Source: Cryobacterium tagatosivorans (GTDB taxonomy: Bacteria > Actinomycetota > Actinomycetes > Actinomycetales > Microbacteriaceae). Taken from it: a stretch of 56,579 nt of DNA. This document shows positions 41,619 through 51,834 of the stretch, in pieces; the first letter of the stretch is position 1; the number at the start of each line of letters is the position of its first letter. The position numbers and the translations under genes were made by a program. Under the pieces are notes generated by a model. It ran no database searches. It saw only the letters and a program-made list of their open reading frames with translations, and was not told the DNA's origin. The stretch is taken from NCBI RefSeq assembly GCF_004402215.1, contig NZ_SOEZ01000042.1, positions 1 to 56,579 of the forward strand. The letters are read 5' to 3'.

Positions 41619-42386
41619 TCAGACGCCGAACCTGATGGCGAGGGCCGCGGCGCCGAGGATGCCCGCGTTGTTGCGATGCACCGCGGGCACGATCGGGGTC
41701 GAGAGTGTGAGCAGGGGCAGGAACTCCTGGTGGTGCTTCGACACCCCGCCGCCGACGATGAAGAGGTCGGGGGAGAAGAGCTTCTCGAGGGTCGTGTAGT
41801 ACCTCTGCAGCCGGCCGGCCCATTTCTCCCAGCTCAGGTTCTCTCGTTCCTTCGCCGAGAAGGCCGCCCGGGTCTCGTAGTCACGGCCGTCGATCTCGAG
41901 GTGGCCGAGCTCGGTGTTGGGCACGAGCACCCCGTCGTTCAGGAGCGCCGAGCCGATGCCGGTGCCGAGCGTGGTCAGGAGGACGACACCGGGGACGTTG
42001 CGGGCGGCGCCGAACTGCGCCTCCGCATAACCGGCGGCATCCGCGTCGTTCACGAAGTGGATCGGGCGGCCGAGGCCCTCCTCGAAGAGCTGTTCCGCAT
42101 CCAGGCCGATCCACTTGTCGGACACGTTGGCGGCCGACATGGTGCGCCCGTGCTTGACCACCGCGGGGAAGCACACGCCGATCGGTAGCGCGGCGTTGGC
42201 GTCGGAACCCCCCGAGACCAGCGTCAGGAGCTTGCGGGTCGTCTCGATGATGTCCCGCGGGCTCCCGCCCTTCGGCGTCGCGAGCTTGACCCGGTCGGAG
42301 AGCAGTTCGCCGGTCGAGAGGTCGACCACGGCCCCCTTGATGCCGGTCCCGCCGATGTCGATCCCGATGGCCGTCGATGAACTCAT
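41619..42386 (-). CDS. ppgK: Polyphosphate glucokinase
   Basis: 255 residues. Phosphorylates glucose using polyphosphate (and often ATP), typical of actinobacteria. ROK-type features: AIGIDIGGTGIKGAVV at the N-terminus, FVNDADAAGYAEAQFG, LLTTLGTGIGSALL and GHLEIDGRDYE, the last characteristic of PpgK. ATG 42386 lies 16 bp after map and has its own TAGGTT six bases upstream. Confidence 0.94.
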   Translation of the reverse strand: MSSSTAIGIDIGGTGIKGAVVDLSTGELLSDRVKLATPKGGSPRDIIETTRKLLTLVSGGSDANAALPIGVCFPAVVKHGRTMSAANVSDKWIGLDAEQLFEEGLGRPIHFVNDADAAGYAEAQFGAARNVPGVVLLTTLGTGIGSALLNDGVLVPNTELGHLEIDGRDYETRAAFSAKERENLSWEKWAGRLQRYYTTLEKLFSPDLFIVGGGVSKHHQEFLPLLTLSTPIVPAVHRNNAGILGAAALAIRFGV

Positions 42387-42392
42387 AGTGAA

Positions 42393-42398
42393 AACCTA
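42393..42398 (-). promoter_or_regulatory. Leaderless -10 (TAGGTT) for ppgK
   Basis: Minus strand, six bases before ATG 42386, in the 16-bp gap after map. Confidence 0.5.
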
Positions 42399-42402
42399 CC
42401 GG

Positions 42403-43269
42403 CTACGGCAGGGTGAGGATCTCGGCGCCGCGCTCCGTGACCACCAGGGTGTGCTCGAATTGCGCCGTCAGGCTCCGGTCCTTCGTCGTCACGGTCCAGT
42501 CGTCCGCCCACATGTCCCACTGGTGCGTGCCCAGCGTGAGCATCGGCTCGATCGTGAACACCATGCCGACCTCCATCACCGTGTCATAGAGCGGAGCCGA
42601 GTCGTAGTGCGGGATGATCAGCCCGGAGTGGAAGGCCTCGCCGACGCCGTGGCCGGTGAAGTCGCGAACGACCCCGTAATTGAAGCGCCTGGCGTAGGAC
42701 TCGATCGCCCGGCCGATCACGTTGACCTGGCGCCCGGGGGCGACGGCCTTGATCCCGCGGGCGAGGGCCTCGCGGGTGCGCTCGACGAGCAGGGTGACCT
42801 CGTCGGCGGCCTCGCCCACGATGAAGGTGACGTTGCTGTCGCCGTGCACGCCGTTCTTGTAGGCGGTGATGTCGATGTTGACGAGGTCGCCGTTTTCCAG
42901 CACCGTGTCGTCGGGGATGCCGTGGCAGATGACCTCGTTGACCGAGCTGCACAGCGACTTGGGGTATCCGCGGTAGCCGAGGGTCGACGGGTAGGCGCCC
43001 TGGGCTATCACGAAATCGTGGCCGATCCGGTCGAGCTCCTCGGTCGTCACACCGGGCCGCACGGCGCGGCCGACCGCCTGGATGGCCTGCGCCGCGATCC
43101 GGCCGGACTCGCGGATCAGCTCGATCTTCTCCGGCGAATACACGTCGGACCCGGCGAAGCGGGCGGGGGCCTCCTTGCCCACGTACTCCGGGCGCACAAT
43201 GTGGGCGGGTACGGGGCGGGTGGGGGACACCGTTCCTGGTGTGAGGTGACCGGCGGGGTTCTTAGGCAT
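42403..43269 (-). CDS. map: Methionine aminopeptidase, type I
   Basis: 288 residues from ATG 43269. Removes the initiator Met. Metal ligands: two Asp in [20 protein letters not shown], His in [11 protein letters not shown], Glu in FTIEPM and Glu in QFEHTLVV. About 40 residues ([20 protein letters not shown]) precede the catalytic core, as in MetAP1c of mycobacteria, where this proline-rich stretch contacts the ribosome. Its start codon is ten bases from the divergent SPOR-like start. Confidence 0.95.
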   Translation of the reverse strand: MPKNPAGHLTPGTVSPTRPVPAHIVRPEYVGKEAPARFAGSDVYSPEKIELIRESGRIAAQAIQAVGRAVRPGVTTEELDRIGHDFVIAQGAYPSTLGYRGYPKSLCSSVNEVICHGIPDDTVLENGDLVNIDITAYKNGVHGDSNVTFIVGEAADEVTLLVERTREALARGIKAVAPGRQVNVIGRAIESYARRFNYGVVRDFTGHGVGEAFHSGLIIPHYDSAPLYDTVMEVGMVFTIEPMLTLGTHQWDMWADDWTVTTKDRSLTAQFEHTLVVTERGAEILTLP

Positions 43270-43282
43270 AAAATCAATTATG
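43267..43282. promoter_or_regulatory. Overlapping bidirectional leaderless promoters of map and the SPOR-like gene
   Basis: Only 43270-43279 separates the two start codons. Plus -10: TAAAAT (43269-43274), five bases before ATG 43280. Minus -10: CATAAT (43282-43277), seven bases before ATG 43269. Each -10 uses bases of the other gene's start codon. Confidence 0.65.
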
Positions 43283-43468
43283 ACCGCTGATACTGAACAC
43301 CAGTTCTGGTACAACATGCGCACCGGCCAGGTCGAGCAGGGCCCCCAGTCGCAGTCCATCGATCGGGTAGGACCGTTCGCCACCGAGCTCGAGGCGAGTC
43401 ACGCCCTGGAGAAGCTCCGGGCGAACAGCGCCAAATGGGCGGAGGACGACGCCCGGGAAGGCCGCTGA
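43280..43468 (+). CDS. SPOR-like small protein
   Basis: 62 residues. [20 protein letters not shown] followed by [20 protein letters not shown] resembles the small SPOR-type proteins annotated in Microbacteriaceae next to map, with the repeating aromatic-Gly-basic-Ala pattern. No signal peptide, so it is cytoplasmic; the peptidoglycan role of true SPOR domains is doubtful here. Leaderless start. Convergent with panB. Confidence 0.8.
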   Translation: MTADTEHQFWYNMRTGQVEQGPQSQSIDRVGPFATELEASHALEKLRANSAKWAEDDAREGR

Positions 43469-43513
43469 CCGGCCCGCACCCGCACGCGACGAACGCCCTG
43501 CTCGTAGCCGGCT

Positions 43514-44386
43514 CTACTCGTAGCTGTGCTCGGGCGCCGGGTAGGCGCCCGAATCGACGTCGTCCTTGAACTGGTGCACGGCATCCGTCAGGACGCCGCG
43601 CAGGTTCGCATACCGGCGCACGAAACGGGGGACCCGGCCGTCGGTCATGCCGGCGAAGTCGGTCCACACCATCAGCTGGCCGTCCACGTCCGGCCCGGCG
43701 CCGACCCCGATGGTCGGGATCTCCAGCCGCGCGGTCACCTGCGCGGCGACCGACGACGGGACCATTTCGAGCACGACCGCGAATGCGCCGGCGTCCTGCA
43801 CCGCGAGAGCGTCCTCGATCAGCCGATCGGCGGCTTCGCCGCGACCCTGGATGATGTGGCCGCCGAGGCCGTGCTCGCTCTGCGGGGTGAAGCCGATGTG
43901 GCCCATGACCGGGATGCCGGAGGTGACGATCCGTTTGATCTGCTTGTGGCTGCGCACGCCGCCCTCGAGTTTGACGGCGTGGGCCTGGGCCTCCTTCATA
44001 AAGCGCACCGCGGTGTGCAGCGCCTCCACCTGCCCGGTCTCATACGAGCCGAACGGCATGTCCGCGACGACCAGCGCCCGGGTCACCGCCCTCGCCACGG
44101 CGCGGGTGAGCGGGATGAGCTCATCGACGGTCACCGGGAGGGTGGTCTCGTAGCCGAACACGTTGTTCCCGGCCGAATCGCCCACGAGCAGGAAGTCGAT
44201 CCCGGCCTGGTCGAAGATCTGGGCGGTGAGCATGTCATAGCTGGTGAGCCCGGTGATCGGGATCCCCTGCTGCTTCGCGTTGTGGAAGTGGCGCGTGCGC
44301 ACTCGCTTGGGGCCAGGGGGAACAACCGCGAACGGGTTCTGCTCCGGGGCGGCGGCGGATGCGTCGGGCGTGGACGACTCTGGCAT
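43514..44386 (-). CDS. panB: 3-methyl-2-oxobutanoate hydroxymethyltransferase
   Basis: 290 residues. Makes ketopantoate from 3-methyl-2-oxobutanoate in pantothenate synthesis. TIM-barrel residues: TSYDMLTAQIFDQAGIDFLL, LVGDSAGNNVFGYETTLPVT (metal Asp), VKLEGG, HIGFTPQS and VLEMVPSSVA (catalytic Glu). About 25 residues of Ala/Pro-rich sequence precede the core. Start follows TACACT by six bases. Divergent from glnA2; no other pan gene nearby. Confidence 0.96.
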   Translation of the reverse strand: MPESSTPDASAAAPEQNPFAVVPPGPKRVRTRHFHNAKQQGIPITGLTSYDMLTAQIFDQAGIDFLLVGDSAGNNVFGYETTLPVTVDELIPLTRAVARAVTRALVVADMPFGSYETGQVEALHTAVRFMKEAQAHAVKLEGGVRSHKQIKRIVTSGIPVMGHIGFTPQSEHGLGGHIIQGRGEAADRLIEDALAVQDAGAFAVVLEMVPSSVAAQVTARLEIPTIGVGAGPDVDGQLMVWTDFAGMTDGRVPRFVRRYANLRGVLTDAVHQFKDDVDSGAYPAPEHSYE

Positions 44387-44392
44387 GGCTCA

Positions 44393-44398
44393 AGTGTA
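44393..44398 (-). promoter_or_regulatory. Leaderless -10 (TACACT) for panB
   Basis: TACACT on the minus strand six bases before ATG 44386. Confidence 0.6.
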
Positions 44399-44459
44399 GT
44401 CAGAGCGTCATTCGGCGTCGTGCCGGCCCCGTTTTCGCCCGATCGGCGACGGCAGACAC

Positions 44460-44465
44460 TAGCCT
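44460..44465 (+). promoter_or_regulatory. -10 (TAGCCT) for glnA2-glnE
   Basis: TAGCCT 24 bases before ATG 44490; the short leader contains AAAGGG. Confidence 0.45.
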
Positions 44466-44489
44466 AGGAGGGAACAAGAAAGGGCCTGA

Positions 44490-45827
44490 ATGGACAAGCA
44501 GCGCGACTTCGTTCTTCGTACCATCGAGGAGCGGGGTATCAAGTTCGTCCGTCTCTGGTTCACCGACGTCGTCGGGACCCTCAAGTCGGTGGCCATCGCC
44601 CCGGCCGAGGTCGAGGGGGCGTTCGCCGAGGGTCTCGGATTCGACGGGTCGGCCATCGAGGGCCTCACCCGGTCGTTCGAGGCCGACGTGCTCGCGCACC
44701 CCGACCCGACCACGTTCCAGATCCTGCCCTGGCGCGGTGAGGTGGATCCGACCGCGCGCATGTTCTGCGACATCACGACGCCGGACGGACAGCCGGCCGT
44801 CGCCGACCCGAGGAACGTGCTCAAGCGCACCCTCGCGAAGGCGGCCGAACGCGGCTTCACGTTCTACACGCACCCCGAGATCGAGTTCTACCTCCTCAAG
44901 TCCTCCAAGTTCGGCAAGAACGGTCCCGTTCCGGTCGACTCGGCCGGCTACTTCGACAACGTCCCCGGCGGCACCGCGCACGACTTCCGGCGCCGGTCCG
45001 TGCGGATGCTCGAAGACCTCGGCATCTCGGTCGAGTTCAGCCACCACGAGGCCGGCCCGGGCCAGAACGAGATCGACCTGCGGTACGCCGACGCGTTGAC
45101 GACGGCCGACAACATCATGACCTTCCGGACCGTCATCAAGGAGGTGGCGATCGAGCAGGGCGTCTACGCGACGTTCATGCCCAAGCCCATGTCCGAGCAT
45201 CCCGGCTCCGGCATGCACACCCATCTCTCGCTGTTCGAAGGCGATACGAACGCGTTCTACGAGGCGGGCGCCCAGTACCAGCTGTCCAGGACCGGCCGCC
45301 AGTTCATCGCCGGCCTGCTCAAGCACGCGCCGGAGATCACCGCCGTCACCAACCAGTTCGTGAACTCGTACAAGCGCCTGTGGGGCGGGGACGAGGCCCC
45401 GAGCTTCGTCTGCTGGGGGCACAACAACCGCTCTGCGCTCATCCGGGTGCCCCTCTACAAGCCCAACAAGGGGCAGAGCGCCCGCGTCGAATACCGGGCC
45501 ATCGACTCGGCAGCGAACCCGTACCTGGCCTATTCGCTCATGCTCGCCGCCGGGCTCAAGGGCATCGAGGAGGGCTACGAGCTTCCCCCGGAGGCGGAGG
45601 ACAACGTCTGGAGCCTGAGCGACACGGAACGCCGGGCCCTCGGCTACCACCAGCTTCCGGCCAGCCTCGACCACGCCATCCAGTTCATGGAGGAGTCCGA
45701 GCTCGTCGCGGAGACCCTGGGCGAGCAGGTCTTCAACTACGTGCTGCTCAACAAGCGCCAGGAGTGGCGAGACTACCGGTCCCAGGTCACCCCGTTCGAG
45801 CTGCGCAAGAACCTCGAGATGCTCTAA
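44490..45827 (+). CDS. glnA2: Type I glutamine synthetase, GlnA2-type
   Basis: 445 residues, 29 shorter than GlnA. Key parts: GFDGSAIEGLTRSFEAD, ATP and Glu site pieces THPEIEFYLL, HHEAGPGQNEIDLRYADA, FMPKPMSEHPGSGMHTHLSL and RVEYRAIDSAANPYLAYSL. A Tyr is present in GYELPPEAEDNVW at the place of the adenylylation site, but the flanking sequence differs from that of GlnA, so GlnE control is unclear. AAAGGG precedes ATG. glnE follows after 37 bp, the order known in mycobacteria. Confidence 0.93.
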   Translation: MDKQRDFVLRTIEERGIKFVRLWFTDVVGTLKSVAIAPAEVEGAFAEGLGFDGSAIEGLTRSFEADVLAHPDPTTFQILPWRGEVDPTARMFCDITTPDGQPAVADPRNVLKRTLAKAAERGFTFYTHPEIEFYLLKSSKFGKNGPVPVDSAGYFDNVPGGTAHDFRRRSVRMLEDLGISVEFSHHEAGPGQNEIDLRYADALTTADNIMTFRTVIKEVAIEQGVYATFMPKPMSEHPGSGMHTHLSLFEGDTNAFYEAGAQYQLSRTGRQFIAGLLKHAPEITAVTNQFVNSYKRLWGGDEAPSFVCWGHNNRSALIRVPLYKPNKGQSARVEYRAIDSAANPYLAYSLMLAAGLKGIEEGYELPPEAEDNVWSLSDTERRALGYHQLPASLDHAIQFMEESELVAETLGEQVFNYVLLNKRQEWRDYRSQVTPFELRKNLEML

Positions 45828-45864
45828 AGCTCGAGGGGGACGAGCAGACGAGGAACGGCACTTC

Positions 45865-48800
45865 ATGGCGCGGCAACAGCTGACCCTGACCGAGCTTGCC
45901 CGGGTGGGATTCGTCGAGCTCGGCGTCGTCCGCGCCCGGCTCGAGGAAGTCCACTCCCTCGGCGGCCCGGACGCGCCTGCCCTCCTCCCGCTGCTCGGCC
46001 GGACGGCCAGCCCGGACGCCGCGCTCGGGGCCCTGCTCGCGCTTCTGCGCCAGGCGCCGGGGGAGGCGCGAGCCCTGCTCGAGCATCCGGACGCTACCCT
46101 CCGCCTGCTGAAGGTGATCGGCGCGTCGAGCGGCCTGGCCGAGTTCTTCCTCCGCCACCCGGACGAGCTCGGGATCCTCGCCGGCACCCGGGCGACGCTA
46201 CCCGGCCCCGAGGAGCTGGCCGCCGACCTGCTGGATTCCGTCGGCGCCCTGGACGGCTTCGCAACCCTGGTCGAGGACGCGGGCTGGGTGGCCCTGCGCG
46301 TGCGGTACCGCCGACGGCTCGCGGAGCTGGCGGCATTCGACCTGGAGCAGGAAGACCCGGTCGCGGGCGTCGACGAGGTGGCGCGCACCCTCGCCGACCT
46401 GGCCGCCGCCGCCCTCGAGGCGTCGCTGGCCGTTGCCCGCAGCATGTGCTCGGGCGCCGTTGCCGCCCACGGCGTCTATCCGGTCGAGCAGGTGCGCGAG
46501 ACCCGCCTGGCGGTCATCGGGATGGGCAAGGCCGGGGCCAACGAACTGAACTACGTCAGCGACGTCGACGTGATCTTCGTTGCCGAGGGAAACGAGGAGG
46601 CCGGCCTCGGCAGCGCACGAGCGGTCGACATCGCCACCCGACTGGCCATCGTGATGATCCGCGGCATCAATGAGTCCGCCGTCGAGCCCGAGCTCTGGGA
46701 GGTCGATCCCAACCTCCGGCCGGAGGGCAAGGACGGAGCGCTCGTCCGTTCGCTGGAGTCGCACCTGGCCTACTACGAACGGTGGGCGAAGAGCTGGGAG
46801 TTCCAGGCGCTGCTCAAGGCCCGGCCGCTGGCCGGCGACCTCGACCTCGGCGCCCGGTACGTCGAGGGGGTCGCCCCCAAGGTCTGGACCAGCGCGAGCC
46901 GGGAGAACTTCGTCGAATCCGTGCAGCGGATGCGCGAGCGGGTGACGACGAACATCCCCGACGACGAGGTGGACGTGCAGCTCAAGCTCGGTCCCGGCGG
47001 CCTCAGGGACATCGAGTTCACCGTGCAGCTGCTCCAGCTCGTGCACGGCCAGGCCGACCCCGACGTGCGGCAGCCCGGAACCCTGCCGGCCCTGGTCGCC
47101 CTGGCGGACGCGGGCTACGTCGGCCGCGCCGAGGCCGCCGAGTTCGCGCAGGACTACCGCATGCTCCGGCTGATGGAACACCGGCTGCAGCTCGAGAAAC
47201 TGCGCCGCACGCACCTGGTGCCGCGCGACGAGGCGAGCCTGCGCATCCTGGCCCGGGCCACCGGGCTGGCGACGAGCGCCGCCCAGCTGACGGCACGGTG
47301 GGCGGAGACCAAGCAGCGCGTGCGCGGCCTGCACGAACGGCTCTTCTACCGTCCGCTGCTGTCCGCGGTGGCCGCCCTGCCGGCCGAGGGGCGGGCGCTC
47401 ACGACCGCGCAGGCGGAGGCCAGGCTCGCCGCGATCGGCTTCCGGAACCCGAAAGGCGCCCTCGGCCACATCGGCGCGCTCACCGGCGGGGTGTCCCGCC
47501 GCGCCGCGATCCAGCGCCACCTGATCCCGGTGATGCTGCAGTGGTTCTCGGAGGGCGCCGACCCCGACTACGGCCTGCTCGCCTTCCGGCGGCTCAGCGA
47601 CAACCTGGGCTCGACCTACTGGTTCCTCCGGATGCTGCGGGACTCGTCCGGTGCCGCCCAGCGCCTGACCCATGTGCTCTCGGCCTCCCGATTCGTCGGC
47701 GAGCTGCTGGAGAAGATCCCCGAGGCCGTCGCGTGGCTCGAAGACGAAGACGATCTGCGCCCGCGCCCCCTGGCCGCGCTCCAGGAGGAGGCGCGCGCCG
47801 TGCTGGCGCGGCATGAGAGCCCGGATGCCGCCGCGTCGATCCTGCGCACCGCCCGGCGCCGGGAGATGCTCCGGCTGGCGTTCTCCTCCGTGCTCGGCCA
47901 GCTCACGATCGAGGAGCTCGCCGCCGGGCTGACCGACGTCAACGCCACCGTCATCCAGAGCGTCCTCGCCGCCATCCGCGGCACCGGCCTGGGCGGTGCG
48001 GACGCGTCAACGGCGCCGGACGGGATCGAGTTCGCGGTCATCGGCATGGGACGCTTCGGCGGCGCGGAGCTGGGCTTCGGCTCGGACGCCGACGTCATGT
48101 ACGTCTTCCGGGCCGGCCAGGTGCAGGGCGAAGCCGCCCACGACCGCGCCAGGTTCATCGTGCGCGAACTCAACCGGCTCACCGAGGACAACCGCCTCCC
48201 GCTCGACCTGGACATCGGCCTGCGGCCGGAGGGCAAGAACGGCCCCGTCGCCCGCTCACTCGACTCGTACGAGGCCTACTACCGGCGCTGGTCGCTCACC
48301 TGGGAGGCCCAGGCGCTGTTGCGGGGCAGGGGAGTGGCGGGGGACCGGGCGCTCCTGGCCGACTTCGAGGCGGTGGCGGACTCCGTGCGCTACCCGGTCG
48401 CGATCGCCGAGCAGGAGGTACGCGAGGTCAAACGCATCAAGGCGCGGGTCGAGAACGAACGCCTGCCCCAGGCGGCCGATCCGAACCGGCACCTGAAACT
48501 CGGCCGAGGGTCGCTGAGCGACGTGGAATGGTTCGTGCAGCTGCTGCAGTTGCAGCACGCGGCGGCCGTCCCCGGCCTCCGCACCACGTCGACCCTGCGC
48601 GCGCTCCAGGCGGCGGTCGAGGCCGGGCTGGTCGCCGAGACGGACGCGGCGACGCTCCGTGCCGCGTGGGACTTCGCCTCGCGGGCCCGCTCGGCGATCA
48701 CCCTGTGGACGAACCGCACCTCGGATGTCCTGCCGACCGACCGCGTCCAGCTCGAGGGCGTCGCGCGGGTGATGGAGTATCCGCCCGGCTCCGCCAACGC

Positions 48801-48900
48801 GCTCGAAGAGGACTACCTCGCGGTCACCCGCCGGGCGCGCGCCGTGTTCGAGCGGCTCTTCTACGGTCCGGTGGAGCGCGCCGGGCCGACCACCGGCTGA
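45865..48900 (+). CDS. glnE: Glutamine synthetase adenylyltransferase/deadenylylase
   Basis: 1,011 residues, full length. Two nucleotidyltransferase domains: N-terminal adenylyl-removing (GMGKAGANELNYVSDVDVIF, about 213-232) and C-terminal adenylylating (GMGRFGGAELGFGSDADVMY, about 728-747), each followed by NLRPEGKDG or GLRPEGKNG and a helical GlnD-like domain (LGPGGLRDIEF; LGRGSLSDVEW). It adds AMP to the Tyr of GlnA when nitrogen is plentiful. GAGGAACGG precedes ATG. Convergent with glnA. Confidence 0.97.
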   Translation: MARQQLTLTELARVGFVELGVVRARLEEVHSLGGPDAPALLPLLGRTASPDAALGALLALLRQAPGEARALLEHPDATLRLLKVIGASSGLAEFFLRHPDELGILAGTRATLPGPEELAADLLDSVGALDGFATLVEDAGWVALRVRYRRRLAELAAFDLEQEDPVAGVDEVARTLADLAAAALEASLAVARSMCSGAVAAHGVYPVEQVRETRLAVIGMGKAGANELNYVSDVDVIFVAEGNEEAGLGSARAVDIATRLAIVMIRGINESAVEPELWEVDPNLRPEGKDGALVRSLESHLAYYERWAKSWEFQALLKARPLAGDLDLGARYVEGVAPKVWTSASRENFVESVQRMRERVTTNIPDDEVDVQLKLGPGGLRDIEFTVQLLQLVHGQADPDVRQPGTLPALVALADAGYVGRAEAAEFAQDYRMLRLMEHRLQLEKLRRTHLVPRDEASLRILARATGLATSAAQLTARWAETKQRVRGLHERLFYRPLLSAVAALPAEGRALTTAQAEARLAAIGFRNPKGALGHIGALTGGVSRRAAIQRHLIPVMLQWFSEGADPDYGLLAFRRLSDNLGSTYWFLRMLRDSSGAAQRLTHVLSASRFVGELLEKIPEAVAWLEDEDDLRPRPLAALQEEARAVLARHESPDAAASILRTARRREMLRLAFSSVLGQLTIEELAAGLTDVNATVIQSVLAAIRGTGLGGADASTAPDGIEFAVIGMGRFGGAELGFGSDADVMYVFRAGQVQGEAAHDRARFIVRELNRLTEDNRLPLDLDIGLRPEGKNGPVARSLDSYEAYYRRWSLTWEAQALLRGRGVAGDRALLADFEAVADSVRYPVAIAEQEVREVKRIKARVENERLPQAADPNRHLKLGRGSLSDVEWFVQLLQLQHAAAVPGLRTTSTLRALQAAVEAGLVAETDAATLRAAWDFASRARSAITLWTNRTSDVLPTDRVQLEGVARVMEYPPGSANALEEDYLAVTRRARAVFERLFYGPVERAGPTTG

Positions 48901-48926
48901 CCCGCCGGCCGCGGGACCGCAACGCA

Positions 48927-48960
48927 GCGGGGCCGCACCTCCGAAGAGTTGCGGCCCCGC
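48927..48960. terminator. Bidirectional terminator between glnE and glnA
   Basis: A perfect 11-bp stem (48927-48937/48950-48960) with a 12-base loop, between convergent genes. Confidence 0.85.
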
Positions 48961-48981
48961 CGAAACGCGTTGAGCTGGTGT

Positions 48982-50406
<1,425 letters not shown>

Positions 50407-50463
50407 GCGGATTAACTCCAAACGGCGTGGATCTGGGACAGGTCGGTCGGTGCGACTTCACTG

Positions 50464-50469
50464 AGATTA
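50464..50469 (-). promoter_or_regulatory. glnA -10 (TAATCT)
   Basis: Minus strand; start near 50457 gives a leader of about 50 nt. The GlnR-like box begins 11 bases upstream and covers the -35 position. Confidence 0.5.
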
Positions 50470-50479
50470 GTCTGACGGC

Positions 50480-50517
50480 ATTACCCGAGGGTGACGCTTA
50501 TGTTTCACACATGTTAC
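50480..50517 (-). promoter_or_regulatory. GlnR-like operator upstream of glnA
   Basis: Read toward glnA: GTAAC-N6-GAAAC-N6-GTCAC-N6-GTAAT, with exactly six bases in each gap. This fits the four-half-site GlnR consensus (GTnAC-n6-GAAAC repeated), the last half-site being the weakest. It also lies 17 bp upstream of the divergent RDD-gene -10. Confidence 0.7.
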
Positions 50518-50533
50518 GCCGGAGCGCGCTCGG

Positions 50534-50539
50534 TAGACT
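50534..50539 (+). promoter_or_regulatory. Leaderless -10 (TAGACT) for the RDD gene
   Basis: TAGACT six bases before GTG 50546. Confidence 0.6.
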
Positions 50540-50545
50540 TATCGG

Positions 50546-50986
50546 GTGTCGGACCCGAGATCGAAATCCATCCCCTTTGGCCAGCTGGCCCCCAGCAAAT
50601 GGCCGGGGGAGCGCCTCGGCCTTCCCGAGTCCGGACCCCGCTCGGTGGCCCGCCCCGGGCGACGGATCGCGGCCCTGGCGATCGACTGGGCGCTCGCCTA
50701 CGCGGCATCCGCGCTCTTCTTCTCCGCGGACGGTTTCGTCAACGGGTTCGCCACCACGGGTCTCTTCGTCGCCTTGCAGATCCTGTTCATCCCGACGATC
50801 GGCGGCAGCGTCGGGCATCGCCTGGTCGGGCTCTACGTCGTGCCGCTCGCCGGGGGCTGGGTGGGACCCTGGCGCCCGATCGTGCGGTCGGTCCTCCTCG
50901 GCCTGGTCGTCCCGGCTCTCGTCTGGGATTCGGACCAGCGCGGCTTCCACGACAAGGTGGCCGGAACGGTCCTCGTCCGCGGCTGA
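50546..50986 (+). CDS. RDD family membrane protein
   Basis: 146 residues. Three or four membrane spans; the RDD pattern is visible as RPGRRIAALAIDWALAYAAS and, near the end, WDSDQRGFHDKVAGTVLV. Function of most RDD proteins is unknown; some are Na+/H+ antiporter-like. GTG 50546 is set by TAGACT. Divergent from glnA across the GlnR-like box, so nitrogen control of this gene is conceivable. A strong terminator follows. Confidence 0.9.
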   Translation: MSDPRSKSIPFGQLAPSKWPGERLGLPESGPRSVARPGRRIAALAIDWALAYAASALFFSADGFVNGFATTGLFVALQILFIPTIGGSVGHRLVGLYVVPLAGGWVGPWRPIVRSVLLGLVVPALVWDSDQRGFHDKVAGTVLVRG

Positions 50987-51014
50987 CGTCGGGCAGAGAA
51001 GCCGGACAGAGAAA

Positions 51015-51039
51015 ACGCCCGGCCGATCCGGCCGGGCGT
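51015..51039. terminator. Terminator between RDD and DUF4191 genes
   Basis: A perfect 11-bp stem (51015-51025/51029-51039) closing on ATC, preceded by GAAAA on the left and followed by GTCCTGT; convergent genes. Confidence 0.8.
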
Positions 51040-51081
51040 GTCCTGTGCTGCCGGGAGGTGAGGGCTGCGGGGAGGGTGAGG

Positions 51082-51786
51082 CTACGCGCGCTTCGGCCGG
51101 GCCTTGGTCGGGTCGACACCCTTGGGGATGGGCAGCTTCCGGGCCATCGAGTTCAGACGGTTGTTGACGGCGAGGACTTCGGCCTTGGTCAGCGTCGGCT
51201 TGATCTTCGTCAACCGGCGAGCGAGCTTGTGCAGGGGGACCGCGTCCTCGTCCGGGCCGACGGAAACCACCGTTACGGCGATGTTGCCGCCGAGTCGCGA
51301 CACCATCCGGCGTTCGTCGTCCAGCATGCGCGCCGTGCGGCTGCGGGGTCCCTCGCTGATCAGCACGACACCGCCGCGGCCGACGGCGCGGTAGATGGCG
51401 TCCTGGGTCTTGCCGTTCACGGCGACCGGCATCTCGCTGCCGACCCAGCCGCGCTTGAGCGAACTGCGGAGCACCGCGCCGACGGCTCCCGGCTGGCCTT
51501 CGATCTGGGAGTACGCGGCCTTCTCGGCGCGGCGGCCCAGGATGATCAGCATCGCGAGCACGCCGCCGAGCACGCCGGCGACGGCCCAGAGGGCGATGGT
51601 CCAGCCGCCGCCCGAGGTCAGCAGGGCCAGCCCGACGCTCAGCACGACGGGGATCAGGAAGCCCAGGATCATGAACAGGACGATGTTCGAGTCGTAGCGC
51701 CTCGTCATCTGGAAGACCTGCCACATTTGCTTTATGCGGCCGGGTTCTTTCGGGGGACGGGGGGTCTTGTCCTTGCTGCGTGCCAT
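51082..51786 (-). CDS. DUF4191 membrane protein
   Basis: 234 residues. A basic N-terminus (MARSKDKTPRPPKEPGRIKQ), two membrane spans (about 36-57 and 63-85), then a long cytoplasmic domain containing RRAEKAAYSQIEGQPGAVGA and RKLPIPKGVDPTKARP, the DUF4191 pattern. Function unknown, but the gene lies next to lipA in many actinobacteria, so a link to lipoate metabolism is possible. Leaderless start, TAGTCT seven bases upstream. Confidence 0.92.
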   Translation of the reverse strand: MARSKDKTPRPPKEPGRIKQMWQVFQMTRRYDSNIVLFMILGFLIPVVLSVGLALLTSGGGWTIALWAVAGVLGGVLAMLIILGRRAEKAAYSQIEGQPGAVGAVLRSSLKRGWVGSEMPVAVNGKTQDAIYRAVGRGGVVLISEGPRSRTARMLDDERRMVSRLGGNIAVTVVSVGPDEDAVPLHKLARRLTKIKPTLTKAEVLAVNNRLNSMARKLPIPKGVDPTKARPKRA

Positions 51787-51793
51787 GAGTCTA

Positions 51794-51799
51794 AGACTA
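51794..51799 (-). promoter_or_regulatory. Leaderless -10 (TAGTCT) for DUF4191
   Basis: Minus strand, seven bases before ATG 51786. Confidence 0.5.
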
Positions 51800-51834
51800 C
51801 CCAGTCAGCCGAATCCCGCGTGACCGAAACGGGC

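Noticed and set aside
44490..45827. glnA2 as a GlnE substrate
   Set aside because: A Tyr sits in GYELPPEA at about the right place, but the flanking DKxLYxLPPEE context is missing; left undecided rather than claimed.
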